Assembly: GCA_021307315.1 (NCBI GenBank)
Contig: JAJSPD010000009.1
Coordinates: 1 to 64,000, forward strand
Length of the DNA: 64,000 nt
Origin: Bisporella sp. PMI_857
Taxonomy: Eukaryota; Ascomycota; Leotiomycetes; Helotiales; Helotiaceae
Reading direction: 5' to 3'
Shown piece by piece: positions 24,781-36,827 of this stretch. The notes under the pieces were generated by a model that saw only the letters and a program-made list of their open reading frames with translations, ran no database searches and had not been told where the DNA came from. The translations under genes and the position numbers were made by a program. Each line of letters opens with the position of its first letter. Position 1 is the stretch's first letter.

Positions 24781-25227
24781 TGATGCCAAGCGTGTAGCAA
24801 GTGGTTTTACAAGGTTTTAGCAAGGTTTACAGCTAATCACAGCACTTTTATTTTCGTACTTTTCGAATTTGACGTGAAACCCCCGGAAGGGGGAAGTATT
24901 TAGTGGGGATGGGAATAGTACATCCGCCCCTGTAGTAACGCCTTGAGCCGCAGGAGCATGCACCCCAGGTTCCCCGAACCCCCGTACAACTATGTCAGCC
25001 AGACCAAGAGGCACAAGCTGGCAATTTCTCTAGGTAGTGATCGGTCGTTCGTTAAAATAGAGACGGTTTCCTCTTTCACGCTGAGAGAAGTGGTATATCG
25101 TTTGGACGACTTGTTCTCGTGATTCCAATACCCTCTCATAACTATTTTATAACTGTTTATAATTATCCAGTTTGTTTGTTTGTTTACTACATCTTTTCTG
25201 CCCCGGTGTGCATAGTGAGATTTTAGC
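24781..25227. other. Upstream region of the bZIP gene
   Basis: No gene is supported. It should contain the bZIP promoter; no clear core element was recognised. Confidence 0.4.
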
Positions 25228-26980
25228 ATGACGCCTGAAATAGATGAGCTGGCGCAGAGGAGATTTCGGAATCGGCTTGCCCAGCAGAAGTACAGTGAGC
25301 CCCCCCTGGCTTGCGCTTGCAAGATACAAGTGCCAATCAGCTAAATCCTTTTGTACGTCTAGGGCAGAGAGTGAAATCGTATATTGAAGACTTGGAGAAA
25401 CGGGCGGGGACCGCGAAGGCTACGACAGCTACGGCGGACCCAGCACCAACGGTCAACACGATGGTCAACGAAGATGTCGCTTCCGTCTATCCCTTTCCCA
25501 CGCAACATGGCAGACCTGGCAGAGTAGCCGCTTTGATCCATCAGCCGGCCACGGCACCTAGCAACTCGTTACAGACATATGAGCCTGCTCCAATAAGTAC
25601 TAACACCAACTCACCATCTACCACCACCACAAACACGCAAGCGTTGATCCTTAAGAGGCAACCTCCCATCAACGAAGGAGCCTTTTCACCTTCTCCTGAA
25701 ACCCAAAACATTCGCTTTCCTTCTCAAAGGCCAACGTCCGTTTTGTCGGATGACCATGATTTCCTCAGAGGTGATTCCACCGAATCTTATTCCCAGTGGT
25801 CTTCGTCCCGTAGCGGCTTATGATGATCTGCTAGATCTTTCCTCGAGCCCTCTTTAAGCACATTCAAGCTAATACTTTTTCATTCAATAGCCTTTTCACC
25901 CTCAACCGATCCTTTTTGGGACAATCAGAAGATCCCGCTATTCCACGATATTGAGGATATGGACATCCAAAAAGACACTACCGAAATGCTTGAATCTCTT
26001 CCTTACAGCTCTGGTGACAGGTACGCATCTGGCTATAATGGGGGGGGTTTTTTTTTTAGAAAGAGACTTAAATTCATGAATTCTAATTCTATATGGCATT
26101 CAGACAAAGCACGGGGGATAGTTCGAACGCGCGCGACTCTTCCGCCAAATCAGGCACATCGGGCTCAATTTCCGGCCCGCCTAACTTACCAGTACTAGAC
26201 CGTGCGAGTCTGGAAGTCCGCATAGACTATTTACTGAGATCGATTCAGGCTGCGGGGTTCGAGAGCGTGGACTTGTTCGTGTCCAGCTACTACACTGGCC
26301 TATTCAAGGAACGATCCACGGCAAAGATGGCACAGGTCAGTAGTCGATTTGTTTCCCTAGGAGAGCTTCTCCTTATCTTGGATTTTAGAAATAGCTGACA
26401 GTGATTCAACCAATCAAGGAGGCCAGCCGTAAAAACGGACTGGCGCAGGTCCTCGAGGAACTGCAAGCCAAGGTCGGCTCATGGTCGATGTGGGAATCGT
26501 ACACTTATAGAGGCACGATAGTCAGGTCGGCCGGATGCCTGATTGCGGAAGAGCTCCAACGCCTCACCAAGAAGAGCTACAATTGCGAGATGGAGCTGCA
26601 GCAAAACCTACCCCGCACAGGCCAAGACCAGGCTGCGGTAGACGAGTGCCCAATGTTACAGCAGCTGCGACCCGCGGCCGCTGAGCTGAAGAATACCCTG
26701 CGAGACGAGGTACCCTGCTCCTCTGAGAAGTGTTTGCCGTGCTGATAGAACTAAACAGATGCCCAACTTGTACGCCTTCACGTCAATATTAGTGGCACAA
26801 GACTCGCCAACTCTGCAGGCAACGAGAGTGCAGCTATTGCTGGCGACTATAGCAACTATCATGGCGCCTGGGGAGGAGTCGCTTCAGGAGGTAGCAAACT
26901 GGGTCCACCGCCGTGCCAACTCCAGGCTACCAACAAGCTCCAGCGATTCGCCCCCGAGCGGCGAGTGTATGGGTGGCTGA
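25228..26980 (+). CDS. bZIP transcription factor, probable cluster regulator
   Basis: Six exons join in frame: 25228-25294, 25363-25809, 25891-26020, 26104-26335, 26395-26709 and 26759-26980 (1413 nt, 470 aa). The basic region is at the very N-terminus (RRFRNRLAQQKY, completed across the first intron to RQRVKSYIEDLEKR), with the N-x(7)-R-type spacing of bZIP DNA-contact residues; the zipper is short. After a Ser/Thr/Pro-rich linker comes a helical C-terminal part (LEVRIDYLLRSIQAAGFESV; WSMWESYTYRGTIVRSAG) of the kind seen in bZIP proteins of fungal secondary-metabolite clusters. It is divergent from the NRPS, 3 kb away, and the spacer is filled with transposons. The initial Met is close to the basic region; an upstream exon cannot be excluded. 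Acceptors of exons 3 and 6 are less certain. Confidence 0.8.
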
Positions 26981-27046
26981 ATGTATATGCGGATAAGAGG
27001 AATTTTTGTCAAATGATATTTCCTTGAAGAATAGCGATAAAATGAA

Positions 27047-27981
27047 CGGCAATTGACTGAGATACCACTTAAAAGTGACGAAAACCTTATATACCACCCT
27101 CTTTGTACGCATATGACTCATATACCATCATTTTTAGCTAAGAATCTAATGCAAGTACTGCTATGCTCCAAATTCAATAAATTCTCGCTTATTGTTGGCA
27201 GCTATTTGTATGGTATTATGATCACGTGGCTCGGCACGTGAAACAGTAGGGCATTGATCTCGCTCAAGTCCGTAGCTTAGAGCCATATCAAGAATCAAGG
27301 AAGCATAATCGCACCAGCAAGAGAGCAGTCAATAGCTACTACGCCTTTTGTTACGTGATAAGTATCTGACACTTATCTTTTGTAAACCTTTAATGTATTA
27401 GTAAGCTACATTTTAACTACCTAATATAAACCTTGTTATTGACTAAAAGGTTGATAATATTACATCTGTTTATAAAGTTGAAGTATTTAAATAAATCAGG
27501 AAAAGTAAATAGTATTTAACCATCCAATTAACATTAGTAAGTTAATAATTAAAGTACTTTATTTTCAGCTACAGGGTGTAACAACCGAAGCGTAAGCGAA
27601 GGTCAAGGCGCAGGATTAGGGGGTTTGACGAGCAGGGTATGAGGGGTTACAGAGCCGATACGGAGGAGGGTCGGAGTCGCCTCTATAAAGGCCTGTTCCT
27701 ACTCTCTACAGTTGTTCCTCACGTTTTTGTATTCCTTCGCAGTAGACCTATAAGGAGCCATATTCAGCCTATCGTACTCCCATATGCCTCTATTCTAGCC
27801 CGTGACTCCTTGTGTCGTTACACAAGGCTATATTAATAGTTGTACTTCTCCTTTTTACATTATCGAAAATTTAGTCTATACCCTGAAATACTATAAAAGT
27901 GATATATTAGGCATATGCGTACAAAATAGGTAGTATATAATGGCTTTTAACACTTTTGGGTAGTATCCTAGTCAATTGCCG
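27047..27981. mobile_element. Mutator-like non-autonomous element, copy 1 (935 bp)
   Basis: Both ends begin CGGCAATTGACT (left end forward, right end reversed), and the inverted similarity extends about 90 bp with scattered changes (shared TTTGTACGCATATG). The element is flanked by the exact 9-bp direct repeat TAAAATGAA (27038-27046 and 27982-27990). Long inverted repeats with a 9-bp target duplication are the Mutator/MULE pattern. There is no transposase inside; a solo LTR is nested at 27577-27822. Confidence 0.78.
27577..27822. mobile_element. Solo LTR of a retrotransposon, 246 bp, nested
   Basis: It starts TGTAACAACCG and ends TGTCGTTACA, the TG...CA pattern with short inverted ends. It is flanked by CAGGG (27572-27576) and CAAGG (27823-27827), a 5-bp duplication with one G-to-A change. 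A TATAAAGG box lies in the middle (about 27685), as in LTR promoters. No internal retrotransposon sequence is present, so recombination between LTRs probably left a solo copy. Confidence 0.6.
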
Positions 27982-27990
27982 TAAAATGAA

Positions 27991-28423
27991 CATAGGAGGA
28001 TTTTCGGCGAGCTAAGATCGCTTATCGGTCGGGACTGGACAAATAAACCCGGCACTTCAGGCGTTTAAAAGAAATTCATTATTTTCTGGATATAGATACC
28101 ATGCAACTGCCATATAACCCTTTATCTGTTGGCAATGCTATTAAATCTAATAATATTACTGAAAAGGTGGCAGGCTATTTATTCACTACGGTCTGAAGTG
28201 AAGCTATTTCGCATTATTCAGACATTTCAATTTTAACTTTTCTTTCAATTCTATTGGAGCTACGCCCTTTTGCATTTTGAATTATTAGGGGTAAGTTCCT
28301 AAGTATGCCGTCGTGTATCTTGGCATGCCAAGTGATGCGTTTAAATGAGGAATAAAATTGTAATAAAAGATCAAAAAACTATATGAAAGTCCCGAGGCTC
28401 TAAGTAATTATATTAACACTGAC
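27991..28423. other. AT-rich spacer
   Basis: No gene or repeat structure was recognised between the Mutator-like element and the glycosyltransferase 3' end. Confidence 0.4.
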
Positions 28424-29643
28424 TTAATCGTCTTCCGATGTTTCTAGAAGGCCCGCCACTAATATCTTTTCTCGGATTGGGGGAAACTTGACGGGAGGAA
28501 TCTTCCTGTCTTGCGTAAAGTTACAGCTGACGTATCGCAGGTACTCGCCGAACGTATTTGGGCGGCAGTCCGCATCGTGGTTTTCCGGCCGATCCCACAA
28601 GTCCGCCAGCGTGGGAACATTATGCTCCCTCCAATGGTACAGCTTCACCATTGCAGCGCTCGAGAGCAGGTGGGTAAACAGCTTTTGTGCCTCCTGATAT
28701 ACTTCGGAATCCTGATCTTGATCGTAGCGTGTGCTAAACAGCTGAAACTGCTTCGGCCCGCAGTCATTGGTGAGCATCGCAGCCGAGGCAAACTCTTTGT
28801 AGTCGATTAGGAGCACGCGATTCTTGCAGTAGCTCGGGCCGCTGAATCCATCGTGGGGATCCTCGAGCAGTCGCAGCCGTTCGTACGCTAGGTAGACCTG
28901 GAAGTAGTCCAGCTTGTCGTCCGGAGCCCCCTGGAATACAGATGCAATATTCCCATCCCGGACCAGGTGCCGGAAGAGGGGTGGGCGTGTATTCCCCTCT
29001 TACTGCTCCTTCCAGCCCAAGCGGCAAGCTGGATGAGCATCCATCTCTTAATGAAGCCGTTTCCCTTTCGACTGGCGATCAAGAAGCTCTCAGCGATTCC
29101 CGACTTCAGCGTTGCGTCGGCAGATGCCACTGCCACCTCGAACCTGGATTTGGGGTCCTTCAGAGCGGTCCAGAAGATCTGGTCGAGATGAATGAGCAGG
29201 ATGATGCCCACGTCCATCCAAACCCCGCCGTGCTGGTACAGGCATGGCAAGCGGATGATGTCCGAGGTGCTGGCCCCGTCGTATCCACCGTCGGGTTTTA
29301 CCGTGCCATTCAGGAGCTCCGGCAAGTTGGCAGGATGCAAGAAATGTCTGAAATTGGCCGCGGACCCGTCTGCCAGATCCAAGACACGGACTGTCCACCG
29401 AGGGCCAAGAGTCCTCGCCCACCCCACCACATTACGCTTCTGCCAAGGAGGCATCGCCTCGAAACCAGAATCCCAGAACGCCCATACATTCTCTTCCGAA
29501 GTTACGGGTTGTGGATTGTTGATACCTTGTATGATTTCTGCGTCGGAACGCTGGTCTCTATGAGACAGAGGCTTGATTTTCGGACGAAGAATTTCGGTGA
29601 GGTAGTGGGCGGTCTCGATTTTTTCCATGTTGCTATTATTCAT
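28424..29643 (-). pseudogene. Glycosyltransferase (capsular polysaccharide synthesis type) with one frameshift
   Basis: The ATG at 29643 opens a frame (MNNSNMEKIETAHYLTEILR) through the donor-sugar domain: NVWAFWDSGFEAMPPWQ, then STSDIIRLPCLYQHGGVWMD, the acidic motif of nucleotide-sugar-dependent transferases of the Caps_synth/Gly_transf_sug group. At a run of four G on the plus strand (28978-28981) the coding frame shifts by one base and goes on to the stop at 28424-28426 (LLIDYKEFASAAMLTNDCGP). With the shift corrected the length would be about 406 aa, normal for the family. The break is one missing base in a homopolymer, so it is either a young pseudogene or a base-calling error. Its position between the NRPS regulator and the ABCC exporter would suit a tailoring enzyme, but the acceptor is unknown. 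Confidence 0.72.
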
Positions 29644-30975
29644 AGCACCTGGGATGCGCAGGAAAGGGTAGATAGAACAACTTGAATTTTGTGTGAAGCT
29701 AGGCAGGGCTTAAAGCATTAGAATGTTGCGGCATCTCGAGCTGCTTTCGATAATACTTTGATGCGTGTACTTTCGACTGGCTGACTCGTGTCACGTTCTG
29801 TTAGAAGCTGGTTTTGTAGGATATAGCACACGTCATTTACCTTGTGTATGTATGTACGTATTTGTGTATGTGCATGAGAGGCATCGTGACAATATGCGTT
29901 AAGTTATATACATGCGGTTGAATTATTGGGGCACAGGTTAAGCGTCACATCTGTGAAAAGCCCTCCCATTTTAGTGATTTCGTTGTTACTTCATCCCAAA
30001 TAACTTGCATTTGACGTCCGTGCGCAAACTTCTAAGAAACAGCATACGGACAACAATTATTAATTTAGTTAAAAAGACGACAAATAAATATTATATAATT
30101 CTAGTAAAAGGAGGACATTTAAAATATTAACGAGATTTTTAAAACCTGAATTGTGTAGCATTCCCAGCTTCAATGTGCTTAAAATAGACGAACTATTACG
30201 TGGCGCGTGGCGCCAAGATTGTACTCTAGATTGTGACGTAATCTTAGTCTGTTAGTCAAAAGGAAATGGGGCTTCTTTTCGGTATATTTACCGGTGTGAT
30301 GCAATAGAACAATTATCAACATTGCGAGAAAAGAAACGCGTTCGTCGATAATAGTTGTGTAATTAAAGTCACGTTAATAATAACTGATAGGCCCCATCTC
30401 CGTACAATCTATATATTCATAGTAATTAATTCAAAAATAGGTTATATATTTTCAAAAATGCATAGAGATATTTTCATTTCGTTCCATCGTTTCAGAGATA
30501 CTGTACATATTAGTTACGGTTCTCCCCCGTTGAGACGCTTGGCAGAGAGAAATGTGTTGCTGCGGGGAACACGGGAAACACAAGGAACGCGAGAATGCGG
30601 GGAATATAGTAATCTTACCACACCAAATTCTAGTTTATAATTAATCGAACTAGTCAAATATCGCCTTGTCACGAAGGCCTATTCGACTGTATGTCAAGAA
30701 CTAGTAAATAACGAAGACTAAAAGCTGGAGAAGCATAATACAAGAAGTGGAGGGTCTGTATAGTAGATACTGCCGAGCGGTGGGCTTAATGCGTCCTAGC
30801 CCCACATATATACCTCTCGCCTTTATCAGCGTCACGTGACGTAACACTCCTGAATTAGCTAATTCTTTCAATATAGACATCGAACTACATATAAAAATGC
30901 TGAGTATAAAATTGAAACAGAATAGTGAAAAGACTTTATTTTATTTGTATAATAGTCAAAAGCGAACAAAAGAAA
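29644..30975. other. AT-rich spacer, no gene
   Basis: Only short, compositionally biased open frames occur. Nothing is supported up to the target duplication of the second Mutator-like element. Confidence 0.45.
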
Positions 30976-30984
30976 TAAAATATA

Positions 30985-31836
30985 CGGCAAATATCTGGGA
31001 TACCACCGAAAAGTGCCCATATTTCTCGGATACCACCACTTTATTTGGAGGCTTTCTCAGATACCACTTTTGATGGTATTTGAGAAAGCTTCCAAATAAC
31101 TGGTGGTATTTCAGAAAGCCTCCAACACTCGCTGTAGGCAGGCTGTAGATACGCTGTAAATAGAATATAGGCCTAAAATCAATGTACTTTTATTGCTTTA
31201 ATTCCAAAAATCAATTTATATTCCATACGCTTTTTCTGACTTTGTAGAAAATCGTAATTCAAGTGAAGTAAGCTTAATAAGTTCTTAATCGAAAATATCG
31301 CTATCGACGTCTGAAAGCTCGTCGTTGTTGTCGCTATTTGTAACAGCTAGAGTTGGTTAGAAATAGTGTAACAGCCAAAGTCGGTTAAAAAATGCCATCG
31401 TGACAGCTTAACAGCCAGCCGAAAGCTTTCAGCTATAGTACTTTCAGGGCTGGAAGCGGCACGCTTCGCCTATAGCCTTACAGGCTTACAGCTACAGCAG
31501 CCGCAAGCTTACAGTTAACTTATCGTTGTCGAATACACAATAAAAAGAAATGATTTTAAAGAAAAAATTATTTGAATTCAATAGTTTGTGGGTTATATAG
31601 TATTTTATTTTAGTATTTTAGCAGCAAAACAGTGGTATATTAAATATCTGCTGACAAAATAATGGTATTCCAGAAAGATAGGCAGTATATGTATATTTCT
31701 GGGATACCACCATTTTTTTGGAAGCTATCTCATATACCACCGTTTTAAAAAAGTGGTACATTGAGAAAGCCTCCAAATAAAGTGGTGGTATCCGAGAAAT
31801 ATGGGCACTTTTCGGTGGTATCCCAGATATTTGCCG
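30985..31836. mobile_element. Mutator-like non-autonomous element, copy 2 (852 bp)
   Basis: The inverted repeats start CGGCAAATATCTGGGATACC at both ends and are identical for about 78 bp. The flanking 9-bp direct repeats are TAAAATATA (30976-30984 and 31837-31845). The terminal regions hold several GATACCACC/GGTGGTATC units in both orientations. There is no coding capacity. The ends resemble those of the copy at 27 kb (CGGCAA followed by GATACCAC), so both belong to one family; the near-perfect repeats mark this as the younger copy. Confidence 0.87.
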
Positions 31837-31845
31837 TAAAATATA

Positions 31846-32095
31846 ATGTTTTGACATCTAGATTCGGTTAATCGGCCAGAGTGATCAGGTAGGATTTATT
31901 TACCTGGGCATGTTTAGAGTAACATGGCTAGCTAAACTACTAGATAGGGGGCAAGAATTTGGATCGGTGAAGGCGTTAATTGATCTTCTTATTGGCAATT
32001 CATTTCTTTTCTGTTAATAGGTGAAAACAGAACTAGAACTACCATGAGTATCCCTTTTCTTTTTTTTGTTAAACAGAAAAAGGAGTATACATTAT
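31846..32095. other. Spacer downstream of the ABCC transporter
   Basis: No gene is seen; it should include the transporter 3' UTR. Confidence 0.35.
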
Positions 32096-35000
32096 CTATT
32101 CCTGTCGATCCCAAAGCTCACGAAAGATGCTTGGCCGTGCCAAAAGTTCGTCGGGTGAGCCAGTCTCAATCATACGTCCCTGGTCTAGAACCACGATCTT
32201 GTCAAAGTCTCGGATGGTGCGTAGGTGATGTGCCACGGCCACAACCGTCCTACCAGCGAACTTGTCCCTCACCACCTCCATCATCTTAGCCTCGGTAGCA
32301 GCGTCCACGCTAGACGTCATCTCGTCGAGTACCACGATGCGCGACTTGCTCAAGATCGGCCGTGTCAGGCTAAAGAGTTGCCGTTGTCCCCGGGACAATG
32401 GGATTGTGTCCATTTGGGCGCCCAGCCCGCCGCCCGCGACGACAACGCTCCGGATCCCTACTTCTTGTAGTGCCGATAGTATGGATTCATTCGAGTGCTC
32501 GGAGAAGGGATCGGCATTGAATCGAACCGTGCCCGAGAGTAAAAGTGGTTCTTGTGGCATCGCAACCAGCCTTCGACGAACCGTGTTGCGGGGTATCGTC
32601 TTCATAGAGATGCCATCGATGAGGATATCGCCGCTTTCTATCTCGGCTAGTCTCAGGAGGGTGAGAATGAATGTACTCTTCCCACTGTCATGCGTTAGAA
32701 TTTAGGCAGGTCCACGCCATAAACGAATGGTACGAACCTTCCAGTGCGACCACAAATGCCGACCTTGCTACCTGGTGGAATTCTTAAAGAAATTTCTTTT
32801 AATATAAGCGCCGCGCCGACTCTGCATCCCAAATATTTCAAGTCAGAGTCTGTATAGAAAGCACAATATTTACCAAGAAAAAGGTTAGAGCACTGACTTG
32901 TAACTGCTCGATAGGCCATTTATCTCTATGCCTCCTTCGGAAGGCCACTCTGTAGGTGGCGGCGACTTCTCATTAAGTGCATGCTCACATGGAGTATCGG
33001 CTTCAAAACTCTTCACACGGGAAATCGCACCAAGTGAAGTCTCCAGATCGGTCCAAGTGCGGATAAGGTAGGTGAGATCTAGACTGAAGGACAATATACT
33101 TACCAAGGAAACGCCTACGGCCCCTGCCGATGAGTTGTTTAGCTGGGTGGCAAGAGCTATAATCGTAGTGGCCATCCCCGCCACGAGCAAGTCCAGAACG
33201 AGATTAAGCCAGCGCTGGATGCTATACATCAAGTAGAACGGTCTCTGCGAGGTATCTAGGAGGGCATTATTCTCTCGGATACATGTATCCTGCCATCCAA
33301 ATGCTCTGATTGTGATTAGTCCCTGCAGTGTCTGCAGGAAATTTGAATAGAGCGGGGATTTTGCCTCGAGATCGAGTAATCGGATCTGTCGCGAAGTCCG
33401 CAAGTAGAACTTCTGTAGAACGTAGAGAATAAGGATCAAGGCAGGGTACATGATTTCAGCCCACTTGGAAGCGAGCATGATCAGGACCGCTCCGACGATA
33501 CAAACTCCCGCATTGAACAGAGTATCCAAGAAGGCAAAGGGAAGTTGCAAGCAGATCATGGACATATCCTGACTAAACCGATTAAGTATCTGGCCGGTAT
33601 CTGTGGACACAAAAAACCAGTACGGAGCCTGCATCGTTGCCTTGAGGAGCCTGGCGTGCAAGCTGTTGGATGAACGAGGAATTCCGTATCCAAAGAGGAG
33701 GAAAATCGCCAATGAAAATGAGATTAGGCATATGCCACAAAACATGCCGTATATGCCTGCGTACATGTTGGTATGAACGCCTGGGCTTGTCGTTTCGGCA
33801 TTTGACCACCAATTGAGCCAAATAGTAGGAAATCTCAGAAATACGGCGTAGATGCAGATGAAAACGGCCGTGCTGATAAAGCTGGCCCATCCAAGTGCCA
33901 CAACATAATAAGCGTATATCCGAATATCTCCATTCTGGCGGCTCAGTTCCAACTGCGTATCTTGAGGATCTAGCTGTAGCTCGCTTTGGCCCCTTGGTTC
34001 TACCAAGTCAGCCTTGCTGTTCTTGGACGCCGATAATGAATCGGAGTCTTGTGGGAATTGGAGTTCCATGTTGACATCATTAAACCGCGTAATGGTGGAT
34101 GGTGGCCCTTGCTCTACTATAGTTCCTCTTTTACCCATAATTATCACATTATCTGCTCGCCGAGCATGGCGAACTGCATACTGTTAGTATATCTTCATGA
34201 AAGAGTCAGCCGGACTAATCTATCCGTCTGCGATCCATACCCGAATGTGTGGCTAGTAAAACAGTGACATTCTGTTTGCGTAGCAAGCCATTGCTTCCAA
34301 ATACATTGTTGACAATCTCTTCCTCCGTCTTCGGGTCCAAGCCACCCAATACGTCATCCAGTATAAGGAGCTGTTTGCGAGAGTAGATCGCTCGAGCAAG
34401 GCCCAACCTTTGTTTCTGCCCACCGCTCAAGCTTACCCCATTGCTTCCTATCACAGTCTGGTCCCCCGCCGGTAATTCTTTTAAGTCGGAACAGAGGACG
34501 CAGGCATTCAGAACAGTAGCATACCAAGTTTCGTCGAAGTCGGTATTGGCGATGATGAGCTGTTGAATGCTCAAATTCGGAAGCCAGGGGTCCTGAGCGC
34601 AGTAGCCAATATTCAAAGACGGACGTCGATTCATTGAACCTTTGATCAGACGAAGTTCATTGAGAAGCGCCAGGAGTAGCACGCTTTTCCCACATCCAAT
34701 AGGGCCAGTCAAAACGGTCCAGGTGCCTCCCACAATCGATATGTTAATACCCGAGAGTATAGCATCTGGAATTGACTCAAAGATGAAATCGCCATTTTTC
34801 ACCACGATGATGGCCTCTCTCCGAGTTTTATCACTTACCTCTGCAATACTATCCAGTTCTAAACCGGTGTGAGCACTGCCAAGAGAAAGCGCGCCATTGC
34901 TCTTGCGGTTGGGTGTGTATTGGGATGTATCGCAGCTGGAAATATACGTCTGGATTCGTTGAAAGCATGCCATAGCAGCGGCAATCTGAGGAACTGCTTT

Positions 35001-36827
35001 TGCAATTGCCTGGATAGGGCTTGCGAGAAGTGACACTAATGACAGTGAGGTAAAGGCCAGAGTTGGATTCAGGTTCACTGTCGACTTAGCCCGCATCACC
35101 AGAACATAGGTTATCATGGTGATTACCGGAATGGTGACTTGGGACATGCCAGAAATGATCGTAGACGCCCCCAGCACTTTCCGAAACCTAGCGGACACCT
35201 TGAGCTCGGTGATGCGCAAGTCCTGAAGCTCTTTTTCAACGCAGTCGGAAAGTCCAGTTATTTTGATCCCTTTCATATTGGATAGGGCGGATGTAGTGGC
35301 GGCCACCCGTCGCTGTATCGCCTCTAGCCATGCCCTTTGCGCCTTACCGGAGACCTTGCGCATGGCCATCGAAACTGACACAAAGACTATACGACCACAA
35401 CACATGCATTAGTCGATTGATCACATGGTACAAACGAAGATGGAAAAGATTGCCATCTAGATAAAGCAGATAAGGCAGAAAGCGTCCTTACTTAGCGAAA
35501 TGACTATGGGAGCAATAAAAGCCAATCCGATCTGATTGTAGAGCAGATAGGTAGCAATTCCAATCTCGATAGGACTAGCCCATACACTATCAAAGACCTC
35601 AAACCCCGAAGCTATAACTTCTATATCTGTACTCATCAGTGTAAGAGCTGCCGACTCGGATGCGGTTTTCGTGTCCAGGCTGAGCGTCGTGGCGTAGATC
35701 AAGCCAACAATGCTTCCTCGAATCATCGTGATGAGACGGTATAAATTGTGTCGGAACAGCGCAGTTGTTAGAGCGATGCCAAGATATATCAGAGCAGTTG
35801 CACCGATCAAGGCACGGCCGTTGTTTGTCTTTGTCGGACTGTCGGGGTCCAGTAGCAGTGAAACGGTCTTTTCAATCAGCAACGGTTGGCAAAAGTTGAA
35901 AGCAATAAAGCAGTAGCGGTAAAGAACGAGGGTAATAATTTTCTTCCAGAAACATTTGAGGGTGGCCAGCAATAAAGCATGGGTTGAGTTCTTCGTGCTC
36001 GACTTCCACGAGCGTCGAATCCTCGGCTCCACGTAGCCCGACGTGAGTTTTTCATCAAGTGGAAAAAGATCGTCTAGCTCAAGCCTGGTGCAGGAGCCTT
36101 TAATCAGTAAAGAGTTAAGCCACCAGAAAAGACTTCTGTTAAGCACGCCACCTAGTGCTTCCGGCGAGTATTGAGAATATGGTTCTTTGAGGATTTGACG
36201 TTTTCCCGTAATCTCTACCAAGAGAATGGCGACTTTCAAGCCGAGTCCAACGGTGAAGACGGCCGCCACGGTGCTATTGTTCTCCCGGAGCCATAGGGTT
36301 CGCGCCTGAGCTACGTCGAACAGAATGGAGAAGATCAAGTAGATGCTTAGGACGGCAGAGGGCCGGACCGACCTGCTGTGCTCGAAGTAGGAGAGCGCCG
36401 CAAGTAATAATCCAGCTATCATGGACAGCACCGACGCGGGCAAGGATAGTTTGGCTGGGCTGTTCGTAGGCGGTGCCCAAATTACAATGAGCGCCAACTG
36501 CACCGATATATAACACCATATCGAAATCTGTAGTGGTTAATTTGTTAGTTTAACAAAGCCGAATGCTCCCCAAACCTTAGGCTGACGACCCGGGAAATGA
36601 GTTACCTGTTTTCCTACTCTCAGCCACCAACCTGCGTTTGGTATAGTCTTGACACTCTGCCGCCAAAAGTGGTAGAGGTAAGCAGCAGATGCTACGATGG
36701 CAATCCCAGAGGGAACGATTGAGAGAATAGCTTGTTCGAAAAGAAGAGTGAAGTCGAGCCCACCCCTGCATGAAACTGCTACCCGCGGCCCAAAGACGTT
36801 ATCCGCTTGGGGATCACAAACGCTCAT
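32096..36827 (-). CDS. ABCC (MRP-type) full-size multidrug/metabolite exporter
   Basis: Six exons join in frame: 36827-36606, 36527-35492, 35386-34241, 34173-32898, 32821-32738 and 32684-32096 (4353 nt, 1450 aa). The order is an extra N-terminal membrane domain (TMD0), TMD1, NBD1 (Walker A GPIGCGKS near 650, signature LSGGQKQRLGLARAIY, Walker B LLILDDVLGGLD), TMD2, and NBD2 (Walker A GICGRTGSGKST across the last intron, signature LSRGQRQLF, Walker B IVVLDEMTSSVD, H-loop VAVAHHLRTI). Size and layout match fungal ABCC pumps that move conjugates or secondary metabolites across the vacuolar or plasma membrane. Its place 10 kb from the NRPS suggests export or storage of the peptide, which is inference. 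NBD1 is the less canonical half (DD in Walker B), as is usual in ABCC. All six exons are needed for both ATP sites. Confidence 0.92.

Noticed and set aside
31618..31857. Minus-strand frame of 79 codons
   Set aside because: It reads through the inverted repeat of the Mutator-like element; its repeated SGIPP pattern comes from the GATACCACC units.
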